DNA from: JALHST01 sp038316335
GTDB taxonomy: Bacteria; Bacteroidota; Bacteroidia; Flavobacteriales; Flavobacteriaceae
DNA length: 64,000 nucleotides
Assembly (NCBI GenBank): GCA_038316335.1
Contig: JBBQAM010000013.1
Span: 1 to 64,000, forward strand
Direction: 5' to 3'
Shown here: in pieces, positions 33,705 through 42,859 of the stretch
How positions within the stretch are numbered: the first letter of the stretch is position 1
Layout of the letters: each line of letters starts with the position of its first letter
Notes under the pieces: generated by a model
The model's input: only the letters and a program-made list of their open reading frames with translations
Database searches by the model: none
Told to the model about the DNA's origin: nothing
Made by a program: the position numbers and the translations under genes

Positions 33705-34993
33705 ATGCATACTAATTTCAAAGTTCTATTCGGGATTGTTTTATTTTTTTGCCTACCTACCAGTTTGTTTGCGCAAAATTTTCTCTATGGAGACCCACTT
33801 CCCGATGCTCCTGAGCTTGCAGCACGCGGCGATTACCCAGTCGGAGTGCGCACATTGGGCCTGGTCAATAAGAATCAAATCGATATTTTACATTCAAAAG
33901 ATGGGGTTGATCCTCTGTATGACCGCCCGTTAACGATTGAAATTTGGTATCCGGCGGTTTTGCCATCAAATTCCCAAGCTTCGGTAACCTATGACGAGTA
34001 TATGGGTACTGCCGGAGACAGTCTGCGTCCGTTGATCCCATTTACTTTTAAGGGCAGGGCTCTTCGCGACGCCGTGCCGGTTACTTCCGAAGGTAGTTTT
34101 CCCTTGGTCGTAGTCTCCCATGGCTATGTAGGATCACGATACCTGATGACCTACCTAACTGAGAATTTAGCATCAAAAGGGTATGTTGTTGTTGCCATCG
34201 ACCATACAGATTCTACCTTTAAGGACGCCAGTGCTTTTTACAGTACCTTATTGAATCGATCAAAGGATATTCGTTTCGTCATAAATGAGATGGCTGCTTT
34301 AAGCAAGAAAGGAAGCAACCAATTTCTTTCAGGGCTGGTCGATGCAGATAACACCGCCATTGTCGGTTATTCAATGGGAGGATATGGCGTATTAAACACA
34401 GCCGGTGCAGGCTATAGTGATGGCATGACCCAATTTTTTGCGGGGATGACCGGCGGTAGTTCTGCCATTGGCGCGCTTGCCGCTAGTAATCCTGAATACC
34501 AAAAGCTTGTCGACCCAAGGATCAAAGCCGTGGTCGCTTTTGCCCCCTGGGGGATGGAACGAGGTGTTTGGGATGCTGAAGGATTAAAAGGTTTAAAAAC
34601 ACCTACTTTCTTTGTTGCCGGAAGCCAAGACGATATTTCGGGATATGAGAAGGGTATTAAGGCGATCTATTCAGGTGCCGTGAATGCCGATCGCTATTTA
34701 TTGACCTATAAAAATGCACGACATAATATTGCCCCTAACCCACCCCCCCTGAATCGCTGGCCCCGGGTCTGAATATAAACGAATATTATCGCTACGCCGA
34801 TGCTGCCTGGGATCAACGCAAGATCAACAATATCAACCAGCATTTTGTGACCACTTTCCTTGGTATCTATCTAAAGCAAAAGGATTTTTATAAATACCTC
34901 GAAATTCAAGAAGATTCGAATGAAAAAGATTGGACAGGTTTTAAACCAAGATCGTCAACCGGTATGGTACTCCTTCATGCAATGCCCGAATAA
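33705..34993 (+). pseudogene. Alpha/beta hydrolase interrupted by a frameshift in a C7 run
   Basis: The first frame gives 355 residues: signal peptide ending SLFAQ, lipase-type SHGYVGSRYL, nucleophile in VGYSMGGYG, Asp in AGSQDDISG and His in ARHNIAPNP. It then runs into a CCCCCCC run at 34743-34749 and stops at 34772. The -1 frame continues for 81 codons to 34993 (PESLAPGLNINEYYRYADAAWDQ...), with a sensible C-terminal sequence, so the intact protein would be about 429 residues. It resembles dienelactone hydrolase/PAF-acetylhydrolase-like proteins. Because the full triad precedes the break, the short form might be partly functional. A sequencing error, phase variation or -1 slippage are all possible. 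Confidence 0.8.
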
Positions 34994-35132
34994 ATACGTA
35001 CGTAGCTATTATGGGCAGATCCTGATTAAATTCTAGACTTATTTTGCGTATTCTACCTATGAACCCTTGGCGGATGATTCGTATACACTGGTAATGATTT
35101 TAAATTGGGATGGCCCTTAACAAAAGATAAAA

Positions 35133-35600
35133 GTGGAACCAAAAAAATTTATAAGAAGCTTGCGCATTATACATTGGTGCTTCCTCACCGCCTTGTTGGT
35201 GTTAACAATATACGTTTATAAGGATAGAACAGGTTTTAGGGTCGGGACGCCTGGAATTAAGGATGATTATCTTTTTCTTGTGCCCCTAGCGGCGCTTTTC
35301 GGGTATTTTGGAAGTCAATTACGCTATCGCAATGAAATGCGGCACATTTCATCGGGGGAATCACTCCAACAAAAATTAAGAAAATATCAAAAAGCAACCC
35401 TACTTAAATATATCCTAATAGAAGTACCTGGCTTTTTGGCGCTTTATGCATTTTATAAAACCGACACGGCTCTATACTTTGTAATCGCCATTTGTTTAGT
35501 TGCTTATTTGTTCGTGCAGGGACCAAAAAAAAGCCGCTTAATCAATGAGGTACCATTTAGCTTGGAGGAAAAAAAACTATTTGATACATTACAGTCGTAA
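35133..35600 (+). CDS. Membrane protein of unknown function
   Basis: 155 residues, starting at GTG 35133. About four membrane segments: IIHWCFLTALLVLTIYVY, YLFLVPLAALFGYFGSQL, KYILIEVPGFLALYAFY and LYFVIAICLVAYLFVQGP. A soluble tail ending SLEEKKLFDTLQS follows. I know similar proteins only as hypotheticals in Flavobacteriaceae. It is followed 15 bases later by the SGNH hydrolase gene, so cotranscription is likely. Confidence 0.7.
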   Translation: MEPKKFIRSLRIIHWCFLTALLVLTIYVYKDRTGFRVGTPGIKDDYLFLVPLAALFGYFGSQLRYRNEMRHISSGESLQQKLRKYQKATLLKYILIEVPGFLALYAFYKTDTALYFVIAICLVAYLFVQGPKKSRLINEVPFSLEEKKLFDTLQS

Positions 35601-35615
35601 TCAAGAGCAGGTATT

Positions 35616-36311
35616 ATGAAAAAAATAAAATTCATGCTATTATCCCTCCTAACCTTCTTAGGAATTTCGCAAAATATGCAGTCCCAGGATTGGGCCAATC
35701 TTGAAATGTTCAAGGAAGCCAATGCAGCGCTTTCCGCACCAGAAGCAGGTGAAAATCGGGTCGTTTTTATGGGCAATTCGATAACGATTGGTTGGTTGAA
35801 TACGCGTCCTGAATTTTTTCAGGAGCACCCTTATATTGACCGGGGAATCAGTGGGCAGACTACGCCACAAATGCTTTTGCGTTTTCGCCAAGATGTGATC
35901 GATCTCAAACCCAAAGTTGTTGTCATACTCGCCGGAACCAATGATATTGCGGGGAATACAGGCCCAATGACCCTCGAACAAATACTTGATAATCTTAAAT
36001 CCATGGCTGAATTGGCACGTCAGAACCAGATAAAAGTAGTACTGTCATCAGTTTTACCGGCCTATGATTATCCATGGCGCCCTGGATTACATCCTGATGA
36101 AAAAATTCCGGCGTTGAATGAATTGATAAAGGATTATGCCGAAAATAATGGTATTGTGTATCTTGATTATTATACAGCCATGGCCGATGAACGAAACGGA
36201 CTCCCAAAACGGTATGCCGAAGACGGCGTACACCCCACTTCCGAAGGCTATTCAGTGATGGAACCTATGGTAGTAGCTGCCATTGCAAAGGCTTTGACCC
36301 AAAAAAAGTAA
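35616..36311 (+). CDS. SGNH/GDSL-family hydrolase
   Basis: 231 residues, signal peptide about 1-23 (ends NMQSQ). Block I VVFMGNSITIGW with nucleophile Ser55, block III AGTNDIAGNTG with the oxyanion Asn, and block V DGVHPTSEGY with catalytic Asp and His are all intact. Such exported esterases deacetylate sugars or hydrolyse esters; Block I FMGNSITIGW is typical of acetyl-xylan or platelet-activating-factor esterase-like members. Next gene starts 19 bases on. Confidence 0.9.
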   Translation: MKKIKFMLLSLLTFLGISQNMQSQDWANLEMFKEANAALSAPEAGENRVVFMGNSITIGWLNTRPEFFQEHPYIDRGISGQTTPQMLLRFRQDVIDLKPKVVVILAGTNDIAGNTGPMTLEQILDNLKSMAELARQNQIKVVLSSVLPAYDYPWRPGLHPDEKIPALNELIKDYAENNGIVYLDYYTAMADERNGLPKRYAEDGVHPTSEGYSVMEPMVVAAIAKALTQKK

Positions 36312-36330
36312 TTATTTTCCAGTAGAAAAA

Positions 36331-38043
36331 TTGAATTTCGCGTTGCACGATACCCCGAATAGCAAATCACCTGAATATTTTGATTCGATTATCATTGGAT
36401 CGGGTGCCGGTGGCCTTGCGACGGCCATCTGCCTTGCACGGGAAGGTCAGAAGGTCCTGGTCTTGGAACAACACGACGTTCCAGGAGGATGGTGCCATAG
36501 TTTTTATCTGAAGGGCCATCGCTTCACGCCCGGGGTGCATTACGTTGGCCTATTGAATGAAGGTGAATCTACCAATGAACTCTACAAAGGGCTTGGAATC
36601 GCCAATGAACTTGTATTCTTCAGAATGAACCCCAATGGCTATGAACATTGTTGGATAGGGGATGAGCGATTTGATTTCCCATCTAGTCTGGAAGCACTTA
36701 TTGATCGACTTTCCATTCGGTTTCCCAAGGAAAAAAAACGCATACATACCTATCTTACATTGGTGCGAAATGTAAGTACCCAATTACAACTCATTCCGAA
36801 ATTAAGCGGATTTTGGGAAAATATCACGGTGCCATTCCGTACGCGCCATATGGGAAAATTTGGACTTTTCAGCCTTCGTAGGGTTATCAATTGGCATATA
36901 AAGGATCCCCTACTAAAAAATATCCTCAACGTGCAATGCGGCGATCATGGCCTGCAACCAAGAAAAGCAAGCTTCCCGTTGCATTGTGCTGTAATGGAAC
37001 ATTACTTTTATGGGGCCTATTACCCTATGGGCGGCGGCGGAGCGTTGATAAAATCGATGACCAACGCCATCAGGAGACATGGGGGGGAAATACGTACCCA
37101 TCAAAGCGTGAAACACATCCTGATCGAGGGGGAACGGAAAAAAAAGGCAGTGGGCGTCGAACTCGAGGACGGTCGAACATGCTACGCCAAACATATTATT
37201 TCCAATGCTGACGTAGGCATGACCTATCTCAATCTGGTGGGCCAAGAACACCTAAGTAAAAAGCTGCTTAAAAAGTTACAGAAGACGAAATATTCCTGCA
37301 CCTCCCTAATGCTATTTTTAACTGTTGCAATGGACTTGCGTGCAGCAGGACTTGACTCTGGAAATATCTGGCTAATGCCCAATGAGGATGCCGATGCACT
37401 TTATGATACGATGATGAAGGAGGATATTTTGAATGGAGAGACTTTCGGAGGCATGTTTATTAGTTGTACTAGCCTAAAGGACCCAACAAGTTTCGATGGC
37501 AGACACCATACTATCGAAGCAATAACCTACATCGATTACAAGGCATTCGAACCTTTTGAAAATGAAGTTGGCGAGCGTTCGTTGGGGTATTTACAATTTA
37601 AGGAACAGTTGGTCCAAAAGATGTTGAACGGTCTAGAAAAGGTGGTCCCTGGAATACGTGACCATATTGTACATCATGCACTGGGAACACCGATTACCAA
37701 TGAATATTATATCAATACGACCCGGGGAAATGTGTATGGTACCGAAAAGAGTCTACGGCATATCGGGCCATTTGCCTTCAAGGCCAAGAGCGAAATTGAA
37801 AATCTGTATTTATGCGGGGCTAGTATCCTATCACATGGTGTCGCCGGCGCCTCCCATTCTGGGGTGAATACGGCCGCATTGATATTGGGGAATAAACCAG
37901 ACGACCTGCTTCAGCACGATAACACACAAGAACTTAGGATCTACGAAGCAGAGGATGCGTCTAATTATCCTGATTGGATGTTGAAAAAAATGGAGGTGAA
38001 GCGTTCCAAGGAAGCTTCCAGAAAAGAAAAACAATCGGTCTAA
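36331..38043 (+). CDS. FAD oxidoreductase, RetSat/CrtI-like
   Basis: 570 residues. The N-terminal dinucleotide motif IIIGSGAGGLATAICLAREGQKVLVLEQHDVPGG is clear. The protein is phytoene desaturase/carotenoid isomerase/retinol-saturase like: a glutamate-anchored FAD domain, then LPLHCAVMEHYFYGAYYPMGGGGALIKSM and C-terminal NLYLCGASILSHGVAGASHSG. It would act on carotenoids or polyenes. No carotenoid genes are adjacent. The start is TTG 36331, because no upstream ATG is in frame and the FAD motif begins within 20 residues; 19 bases follow the SGNH gene. Confidence 0.85.
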   Translation: MNFALHDTPNSKSPEYFDSIIIGSGAGGLATAICLAREGQKVLVLEQHDVPGGWCHSFYLKGHRFTPGVHYVGLLNEGESTNELYKGLGIANELVFFRMNPNGYEHCWIGDERFDFPSSLEALIDRLSIRFPKEKKRIHTYLTLVRNVSTQLQLIPKLSGFWENITVPFRTRHMGKFGLFSLRRVINWHIKDPLLKNILNVQCGDHGLQPRKASFPLHCAVMEHYFYGAYYPMGGGGALIKSMTNAIRRHGGEIRTHQSVKHILIEGERKKKAVGVELEDGRTCYAKHIISNADVGMTYLNLVGQEHLSKKLLKKLQKTKYSCTSLMLFLTVAMDLRAAGLDSGNIWLMPNEDADALYDTMMKEDILNGETFGGMFISCTSLKDPTSFDGRHHTIEAITYIDYKAFEPFENEVGERSLGYLQFKEQLVQKMLNGLEKVVPGIRDHIVHHALGTPITNEYYINTTRGNVYGTEKSLRHIGPFAFKAKSEIENLYLCGASILSHGVAGASHSGVNTAALILGNKPDDLLQHDNTQELRIYEAEDASNYPDWMLKKMEVKRSKEASRKEKQSV

Positions 38044-38081
38044 TCGCTACCATGCGTAATTTGGTAAATCTTTAAGAATAC

Positions 38082-38975
38082 CTATCCATTAAATAGCAAA
38101 GGGAAGAACTTACCTTGCATTTTACCACCCTTGGGAATCGGGGGCACCCCTTTCAATAATTCATCATCGGTATTGCTAATCGTCCCATCGGCGAAGACGT
38201 TTAGGACAAATGCCCTCCTACTTTGATTCGAGGTGTTTTCATAAGAGCCATGCACCATTAAAGGATGATGAAACGTGGCATACCCTTTTTTTAATTCGAT
38301 GGGAACGGGTTTAAACGCATCCAATTGGTCGGGGGTCAGGTAATCTTTGATACCTTCCATGTTTCCAGCCAATTCAGGGGCATTCAATAAGCCCCATGTG
38401 TGGCTTTTTGGGATGTAATAAAGACATCCGTTTGCCGTACTCGCATCGTCAAGTCCCGTCCAACACGTTAGATGTTGCATAGCAACAGTTCGGGTCCAAT
38501 ACGAATAATCCTGATGCCAAGCCACTACCCCGCCGTGTTTTGCCGGTTTATAAAAAAGCTGGTCGTGCCAAAAACGAATGGGCTTATTCCCCAATAATTG
38601 GTGGGCGGCCATCAGAAAAGCTGGATTCCATAATGCATCGTGAAAACCCTCGGTAATTCGCCAATGGCCCAATGAATGAAATAAAACCGAATTTGGATCA
38701 CTTGATTCATTGCTATGAAATTCGTAGAACAAATGATGACCAGGGTGTTTCGGGTCCATAACTTCTTGGAGTTCTTTCCGTAAAATGGCGATTTGCGAAT
38801 CCTCCAACAATTTTATTCCTGATACATAACCAAATTCATGAAAATGTACTACCTGATCATCGGTCAACCGATAGGCTTCCCAATCTGATTTGCTTTTGGG
38901 CATCTTAAAGAGTTTAGATACCAGTTCATGTCTTTCCGCAAGATCCCTAAATGATGACTTATTTCCCATATACAC
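38082..38975 (-). CDS. Phytanoyl-CoA dioxygenase (PhyH) family enzyme
   Basis: 297 residues. Fe(II)/2-oxoglutarate dioxygenase fold with metal ligands His154 and Asp156 (AWHQDYSYW) and His242 (HHPLMVHGSYENTS), and Arg253 or Arg254 to hold 2-oxoglutarate. No signal peptide. PhyH members hydroxylate many small molecules, including amino acids (ectoine). An ATG at 38969 is also possible. It is on the same strand as, and 83 bases downstream of, the FAH-family gene. Link to the hydroxyproline cluster is by position only. Confidence 0.88.
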   Translation of the reverse strand: MYMGNKSSFRDLAERHELVSKLFKMPKSKSDWEAYRLTDDQVVHFHEFGYVSGIKLLEDSQIAILRKELQEVMDPKHPGHHLFYEFHSNESSDPNSVLFHSLGHWRITEGFHDALWNPAFLMAAHQLLGNKPIRFWHDQLFYKPAKHGGVVAWHQDYSYWTRTVAMQHLTCWTGLDDASTANGCLYYIPKSHTWGLLNAPELAGNMEGIKDYLTPDQLDAFKPVPIELKKGYATFHHPLMVHGSYENTSNQSRRAFVLNVFADGTISNTDDELLKGVPPIPKGGKMQGKFFPLLFNG

Positions 38976-39058
38976 GTTTTATTCCAATAAAATCGACTCT
39001 AGTTAGGGCTTTTTCTATTAATTATCAATTAAAACAAATGCCATCAGCCCTTGTATCA

Positions 39059-39889
39059 CTAGGCAACAAAATTAATCAAGGTGCCAATGTGTTCTATCTG
39101 AATTCGTATTTCGTCACCGGATTGCAACGTAAAATCATCGGGCGGAATGATACCGGTTCCAGTCATAAGAAATACCCCATTCGGGAAACTGCATTCCCGA
39201 AAAAGAAACGTAACCAACTCCCCATGCTTCCTTTTCATATTGCTAATCGCAATCTGGCCCTTAAAAACGCTTCCTTTCTGGCGAAATATCTCCAAGGAAA
39301 TCCTGGAATCAGGGTCAATTGGCATTTCAGGAACATAGATGCATGGTCCGAGCCCTGCACATCCATCATAGGTTTTCGCCTGAGGTAGGTATAAGGGGTT
39401 TTCACCCTCTATGCTGCGCGAACTCATATCGTTGCCGATCGTGTACCCCTCGATACTACCCTCGGAGCAAATAAAAAGTGTCAATTCGGGTTCTGGCACA
39501 TCCCAGGTCGAATCTTTTCTGATTCGCACTACGCCGCCATTCCCGACGGTTCTTGCCGGCGTGGACTTGAAAAATAGTTCAGGGCGCTCCGCATCATAGA
39601 CTCGGTCATAAAATGATCCACCACCCGCTTTTTTGGATTCCTCCATGCGTGCCTCCCTACTGCGTTTATAGGTTACCCCAGAGGCCCAGATTTCCTGTCC
39701 TCCAATAGGTGCCTGAAAGGCAGTAACGCTATCAAAATCGAACAACTTAGGCCAATCTACTATTTCGCTTTTCAAAGTCTGATGCAGCCCTTTACGATTG
39801 ACGAAAGTATCCCAAATCAAAGGCGCCTTATGATAGAAATTATTCTTGTATTCAATAACTACTCCGTCTCTAAACTTATATAATTTCAT
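39059..39889 (-). CDS. FAH-family enzyme, probable 2-keto-3-deoxy-pentonate dehydratase
   Basis: 276 residues of the fumarylacetoacetate hydrolase superfamily. Metal ligands appear in WDVPEPELTLF and YTIGNDMSSR. The segments WASGVTYKRSREARMEES and SIEGENPLYLPQAKTYDGC recall KdaD/XylX-type 2-keto-3-deoxy-arabinonate or -xylonate dehydratases, which make 2-oxoglutarate semialdehyde. That product is also the substrate of the aldehyde dehydrogenase at 44.6 kb. Other FAH hydrolases remain possible. It starts a minus-strand pair with PhyH downstream. Confidence 0.6.
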   Translation of the reverse strand: MKLYKFRDGVVIEYKNNFYHKAPLIWDTFVNRKGLHQTLKSEIVDWPKLFDFDSVTAFQAPIGGQEIWASGVTYKRSREARMEESKKAGGGSFYDRVYDAERPELFFKSTPARTVGNGGVVRIRKDSTWDVPEPELTLFICSEGSIEGYTIGNDMSSRSIEGENPLYLPQAKTYDGCAGLGPCIYVPEMPIDPDSRISLEIFRQKGSVFKGQIAISNMKRKHGELVTFLFRECSFPNGVFLMTGTGIIPPDDFTLQSGDEIRIQIEHIGTLINFVA

Positions 39890-40067
39890 GGGTCCCTGTT
39901 TGAAAAATGACCTAATCTGGATCGACCAATCTACTATGTTGATCAGGTGGTCTTAAAAATGAGAAACAAGATAGCAAAGAATAATTTGACAATCGATAAA
40001 ATATAGCGCAATCCATGCGAATATTTCATGACACGATTTAGTATCTTACTTCTTAAAACTTCCTGAT

Positions 40068-40499
40068 ATGAAACCTTTACAATTTCTCCTAATCGCACTT
40101 ATGGTTTATTCCTGCTCTAAAAAGCCAGATCATGAGGCCGATATATTGGCAATTAAAACCATTTTAGATGAACAGGAAAGGGCTTGGTCGATGAACGATA
40201 TTGAGGCCTTTATGGATGGCTATTGGAAATCGGATTCCTTGAAATTCTATGGTGCAAACGGCCTAACAAGAGGATGGAATGGGGCACTTGCCAATTATAA
40301 AAAGCGCTACCCGACCAAAGCCGAGACCGGTAATTTGAAATTCATAATCGATGACATCTCTATGATAAGTGATGACGCCTACTGGGTAATGGGGCAATAT
40401 CATTTGACTCGGGAGGTGGGCAATGCCAACGGGAAGTTCTTAATACTCTTTGAGCGCATTGAAGGGCAATGGAAAATCGTAGCCGATTCTTCCTGTTAA
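40068..40499 (+). CDS. DUF4440/NTF2-like lipoprotein
   Basis: 143 residues. Signal peptide with lipobox MVYSCSKK. NTF2-like body: EADILAIKTILDEQERAWSMNDIEAFMDGYWKSDSLKFYG near the start, then DDAYWVMGQYHLTREV and FLILFERIEGQWKIVADSS at the end, as in DUF4440/SnoaL-type domains. Role unknown. It lies alone on the plus strand between the FAH gene and the D-amino acid dehydrogenase, and its last four bases overlap the dehydrogenase stop. Confidence 0.85.
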   Translation: MKPLQFLLIALMVYSCSKKPDHEADILAIKTILDEQERAWSMNDIEAFMDGYWKSDSLKFYGANGLTRGWNGALANYKKRYPTKAETGNLKFIIDDISMISDDAYWVMGQYHLTREVGNANGKFLILFERIEGQWKIVADSSC

Positions 40500-41743
40500 A
40501 ATTTGCGATCAGGATGGAACGCGCTAATATCCATCGATGTTTTAATACCGCCGATGATTTCAGATATTAATTTCCCAGTCGCTGGGCCAAGGCTCCAACC
40601 CATCATAGCATGACCTGTAGCAAAAGTCAGGTTCTTGAGAATTTCCGACCTTCCGATATACGGCAACCCATCAGGGGAAACCGGTCGTAGGCCCGTTCTC
40701 GCCGCGCCCATCTCGGTCTCGGTGATTTCCAGTTCAGGATAAAAGGATTTAGCGCCTTGGGCAATTGCCTGCACTCTTTCTTTTCGGATAAAATCGTTGA
40801 TGCCAGAAAACTCCATGGTTCCGGCAAAACGTGTAAAACCTTGCATGGGAGTAACCGCCATACTGGCTTCCATCAATATTGCGGGCATCGAAATGCCCGT
40901 AGGTCTTGAGACGTTTATGCGATATCCCTTACCCGCCTGCAACGGTAAATTTATATGGAGTTTTCTTGAAATTTCGGCACTCCATGACCCTGCTGCCAGA
41001 ATCACTTCGTCGGCTGTATATGCATCTTTCGATGTCGTTATCCGGGTAATCCTTCCATTCGAGACCGACAAATCGGTAACTTCTTCATTGATTCTGATAT
41101 CGACGCCAACTTCCCGCAGATAACCCACTAATTTGGGCATGATCTCTGTTGGGGTCGAATGACCGTCACACTCATAATGAATCGCCCCTTTGGCATCTAT
41201 TTTAATGTTCGGCTCTATTGTATCTAAAGCGGCTTTACTCAATTCCTTGACTTCCAGGCCTAAAAATTGTGCCTTTTGGGCTACTTCCATTTCATGTTCA
41301 AACGAGGCATTCGTCTTGTATAGCATCAACAAACCCTTTCTCTCTAACTGAAAATCGCCCAAATCCCCCGATGCCTTGATCTCCTCAAAAAGTCCGCGAC
41401 TCAGTAAATTTATTTCCTTTATAACAGGAATGGCCTTTTCGACTTTTTCCTTGGTCGATGATTTATGGAAGTACCAGGACCACTTGAAGAAATCGATGTC
41501 CCAACGTGGTTTTATATAAAAAGGGCTCGATGAATCGAACATCCATTTAATTCCTTGGGCAATCTTCCCTGGGGAGGCCAAAGGGATGATGTGGCTAGGT
41601 GTAATATATCCGGCATTCACGAAGGAAGCGCCAGAAGTAATGTCAGATTTATCAAGAACGGTCACTGTGTGGCCTTCCTTATGCAGAAAATAGGCCGAAC
41701 TTAACCCTACGATTCCACCTCCTATGATGACTATATTTTTCAA
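40496..41743 (-). CDS. FAD D-amino acid dehydrogenase, probable D-hydroxyproline dehydrogenase
   Basis: 415 residues, DAO/DadA family. The FAD motif is IVIIGGGIVGLSSAYFLHKEGHTVTVLDKS (about 3-32). The second half has VILAAGSWSAEISRKL and TGLRPVSPDGLPYIGRS; the C terminus has FATGHAMMGWSLGPATGKLI. Position after the hydroxyproline epimerase fits oxidation of cis-4-hydroxy-D-proline to 1-pyrroline-4-hydroxy-2-carboxylate, the second pathway step. The 91-base gap to the epimerase may hold its own promoter. Other D-amino acids cannot be excluded from sequence alone. Confidence 0.8.
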   Translation of the reverse strand: MKNIVIIGGGIVGLSSAYFLHKEGHTVTVLDKSDITSGASFVNAGYITPSHIIPLASPGKIAQGIKWMFDSSSPFYIKPRWDIDFFKWSWYFHKSSTKEKVEKAIPVIKEINLLSRGLFEEIKASGDLGDFQLERKGLLMLYKTNASFEHEMEVAQKAQFLGLEVKELSKAALDTIEPNIKIDAKGAIHYECDGHSTPTEIMPKLVGYLREVGVDIRINEEVTDLSVSNGRITRITTSKDAYTADEVILAAGSWSAEISRKLHINLPLQAGKGYRINVSRPTGISMPAILMEASMAVTPMQGFTRFAGTMEFSGINDFIRKERVQAIAQGAKSFYPELEITETEMGAARTGLRPVSPDGLPYIGRSEILKNLTFATGHAMMGWSLGPATGKLISEIIGGIKTSMDISAFHPDRKF

Positions 41744-41834
41744 ATTTTAAAGTGTGCTATTACGTTGTCTAATTTTTTATAGGACGCCTAATGATAAACA
41801 AACATACACGTCATTTTAAGTACCATTCAAAGGG

Positions 41835-42845
41835 TCAAATTACTTGAAACCCATGGGCATAGGGATCATCTTCTTCGTCGATGACTATCGTATTATGACC
41901 ATATATCTTAGCCCAGCCCTGTATACTCGGCACTATGGCCGGTAATCCTGTTAAGGAAGTCTCTTCAACAATCCTTCCTATAAACTGGGAACCTATAAAG
42001 CTTTCGTGAATGAATTCTTCCCCGACTGAAAGCTTTCCTTTTGCATGCCATTGTGCCATACGAGCCGAAGTACCTGTGCCACAAGGTGACCTATCGATGG
42101 CCTTATCTCCATAAAACACGGCATTGCGAGCAGTGGCATTGGGGGAAAGGGGCTCTCCCGCCCAAAGAATATGGCTTACATCACGAATGGTCGGTTCTGT
42201 GGGATGAATAAATTTATCGGGATATTTGGAATTGATATTTTTCCTGATTTCCTGACTGAATTGTACCAATTTACTGGCAGTATAATCCTGGATTCCCTTA
42301 AAATTCCTTTGTGGGTCGATAATGGCATAAAAATTACCTCCATAGGCCACGTCAAAGGTCAAAGTGCCCAAATCACTACTTTCGACCTTCAAATCAGTGG
42401 CTGCAACATACGATTTAACATTGGTAAGTTTTACCCAATCTACTTTGTTGCCCGACTGTTGATATTCAATATGTACCAAACCTGCCGGTGACTCCATACG
42501 CACCTTTCCAGGTATCTTCGGTTGAATGAGTCCCTCTTCGATACCAATGGTTATTGCGCCTATTGTACCATGGCCGCACATTGGTAAGCATCCGCTGGTC
42601 TCTATAAACAAAATACCAAAATCGTTCTCAGGATGTGATGGTGGGTAAAAAATGCTTCCGCTCATCATATCATGACCCCGTGGTTCGAACATGAGACCCT
42701 TTCGGACCCAATCGAATTCCTTTAAAAAATGCTGCCTTTTTTCTACCATGGTGGCCCCTTCAAGTCGGGGGCCTCCTGAAACCACAACCCGTACGGGATT
42801 ACCGCAGGTATGGGCATCAATGCACGTAAATGTTGTTCTTGGCAT
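41835..42845 (-). CDS. 4-hydroxyproline 2-epimerase (proline racemase family)
   Basis: 336 residues. The catalytic pair of cysteines is present: Cys90 (GCLPMCGHGTIG) and Cys255 (DRSPCGTGTSARM). This distinguishes epimerases/racemases from trans-3-hydroxyproline dehydratases, which have Thr at the second or Ser/Thr at the first position. The reaction would interconvert trans-4-hydroxy-L-proline and cis-4-hydroxy-D-proline. The gene follows the DUF885 gene by 14 bases and precedes the FAD dehydrogenase, an order that supports hydroxyproline use. Proline racemase is the main alternative; the neighbourhood argues against it. Confidence 0.85.
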   Translation of the reverse strand: MPRTTFTCIDAHTCGNPVRVVVSGGPRLEGATMVEKRQHFLKEFDWVRKGLMFEPRGHDMMSGSIFYPPSHPENDFGILFIETSGCLPMCGHGTIGAITIGIEEGLIQPKIPGKVRMESPAGLVHIEYQQSGNKVDWVKLTNVKSYVAATDLKVESSDLGTLTFDVAYGGNFYAIIDPQRNFKGIQDYTASKLVQFSQEIRKNINSKYPDKFIHPTEPTIRDVSHILWAGEPLSPNATARNAVFYGDKAIDRSPCGTGTSARMAQWHAKGKLSVGEEFIHESFIGSQFIGRIVEETSLTGLPAIVPSIQGWAKIYGHNTIVIDEEDDPYAHGFQVI

Positions 42846-42859
42846 ATGAAATCAGCTCC

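Noticed and set aside
41835..42845. trans-3-hydroxyproline dehydratase
   Set aside because: That activity goes with Thr or Ser replacing a catalytic Cys; both Cys90 and Cys255 are present here.
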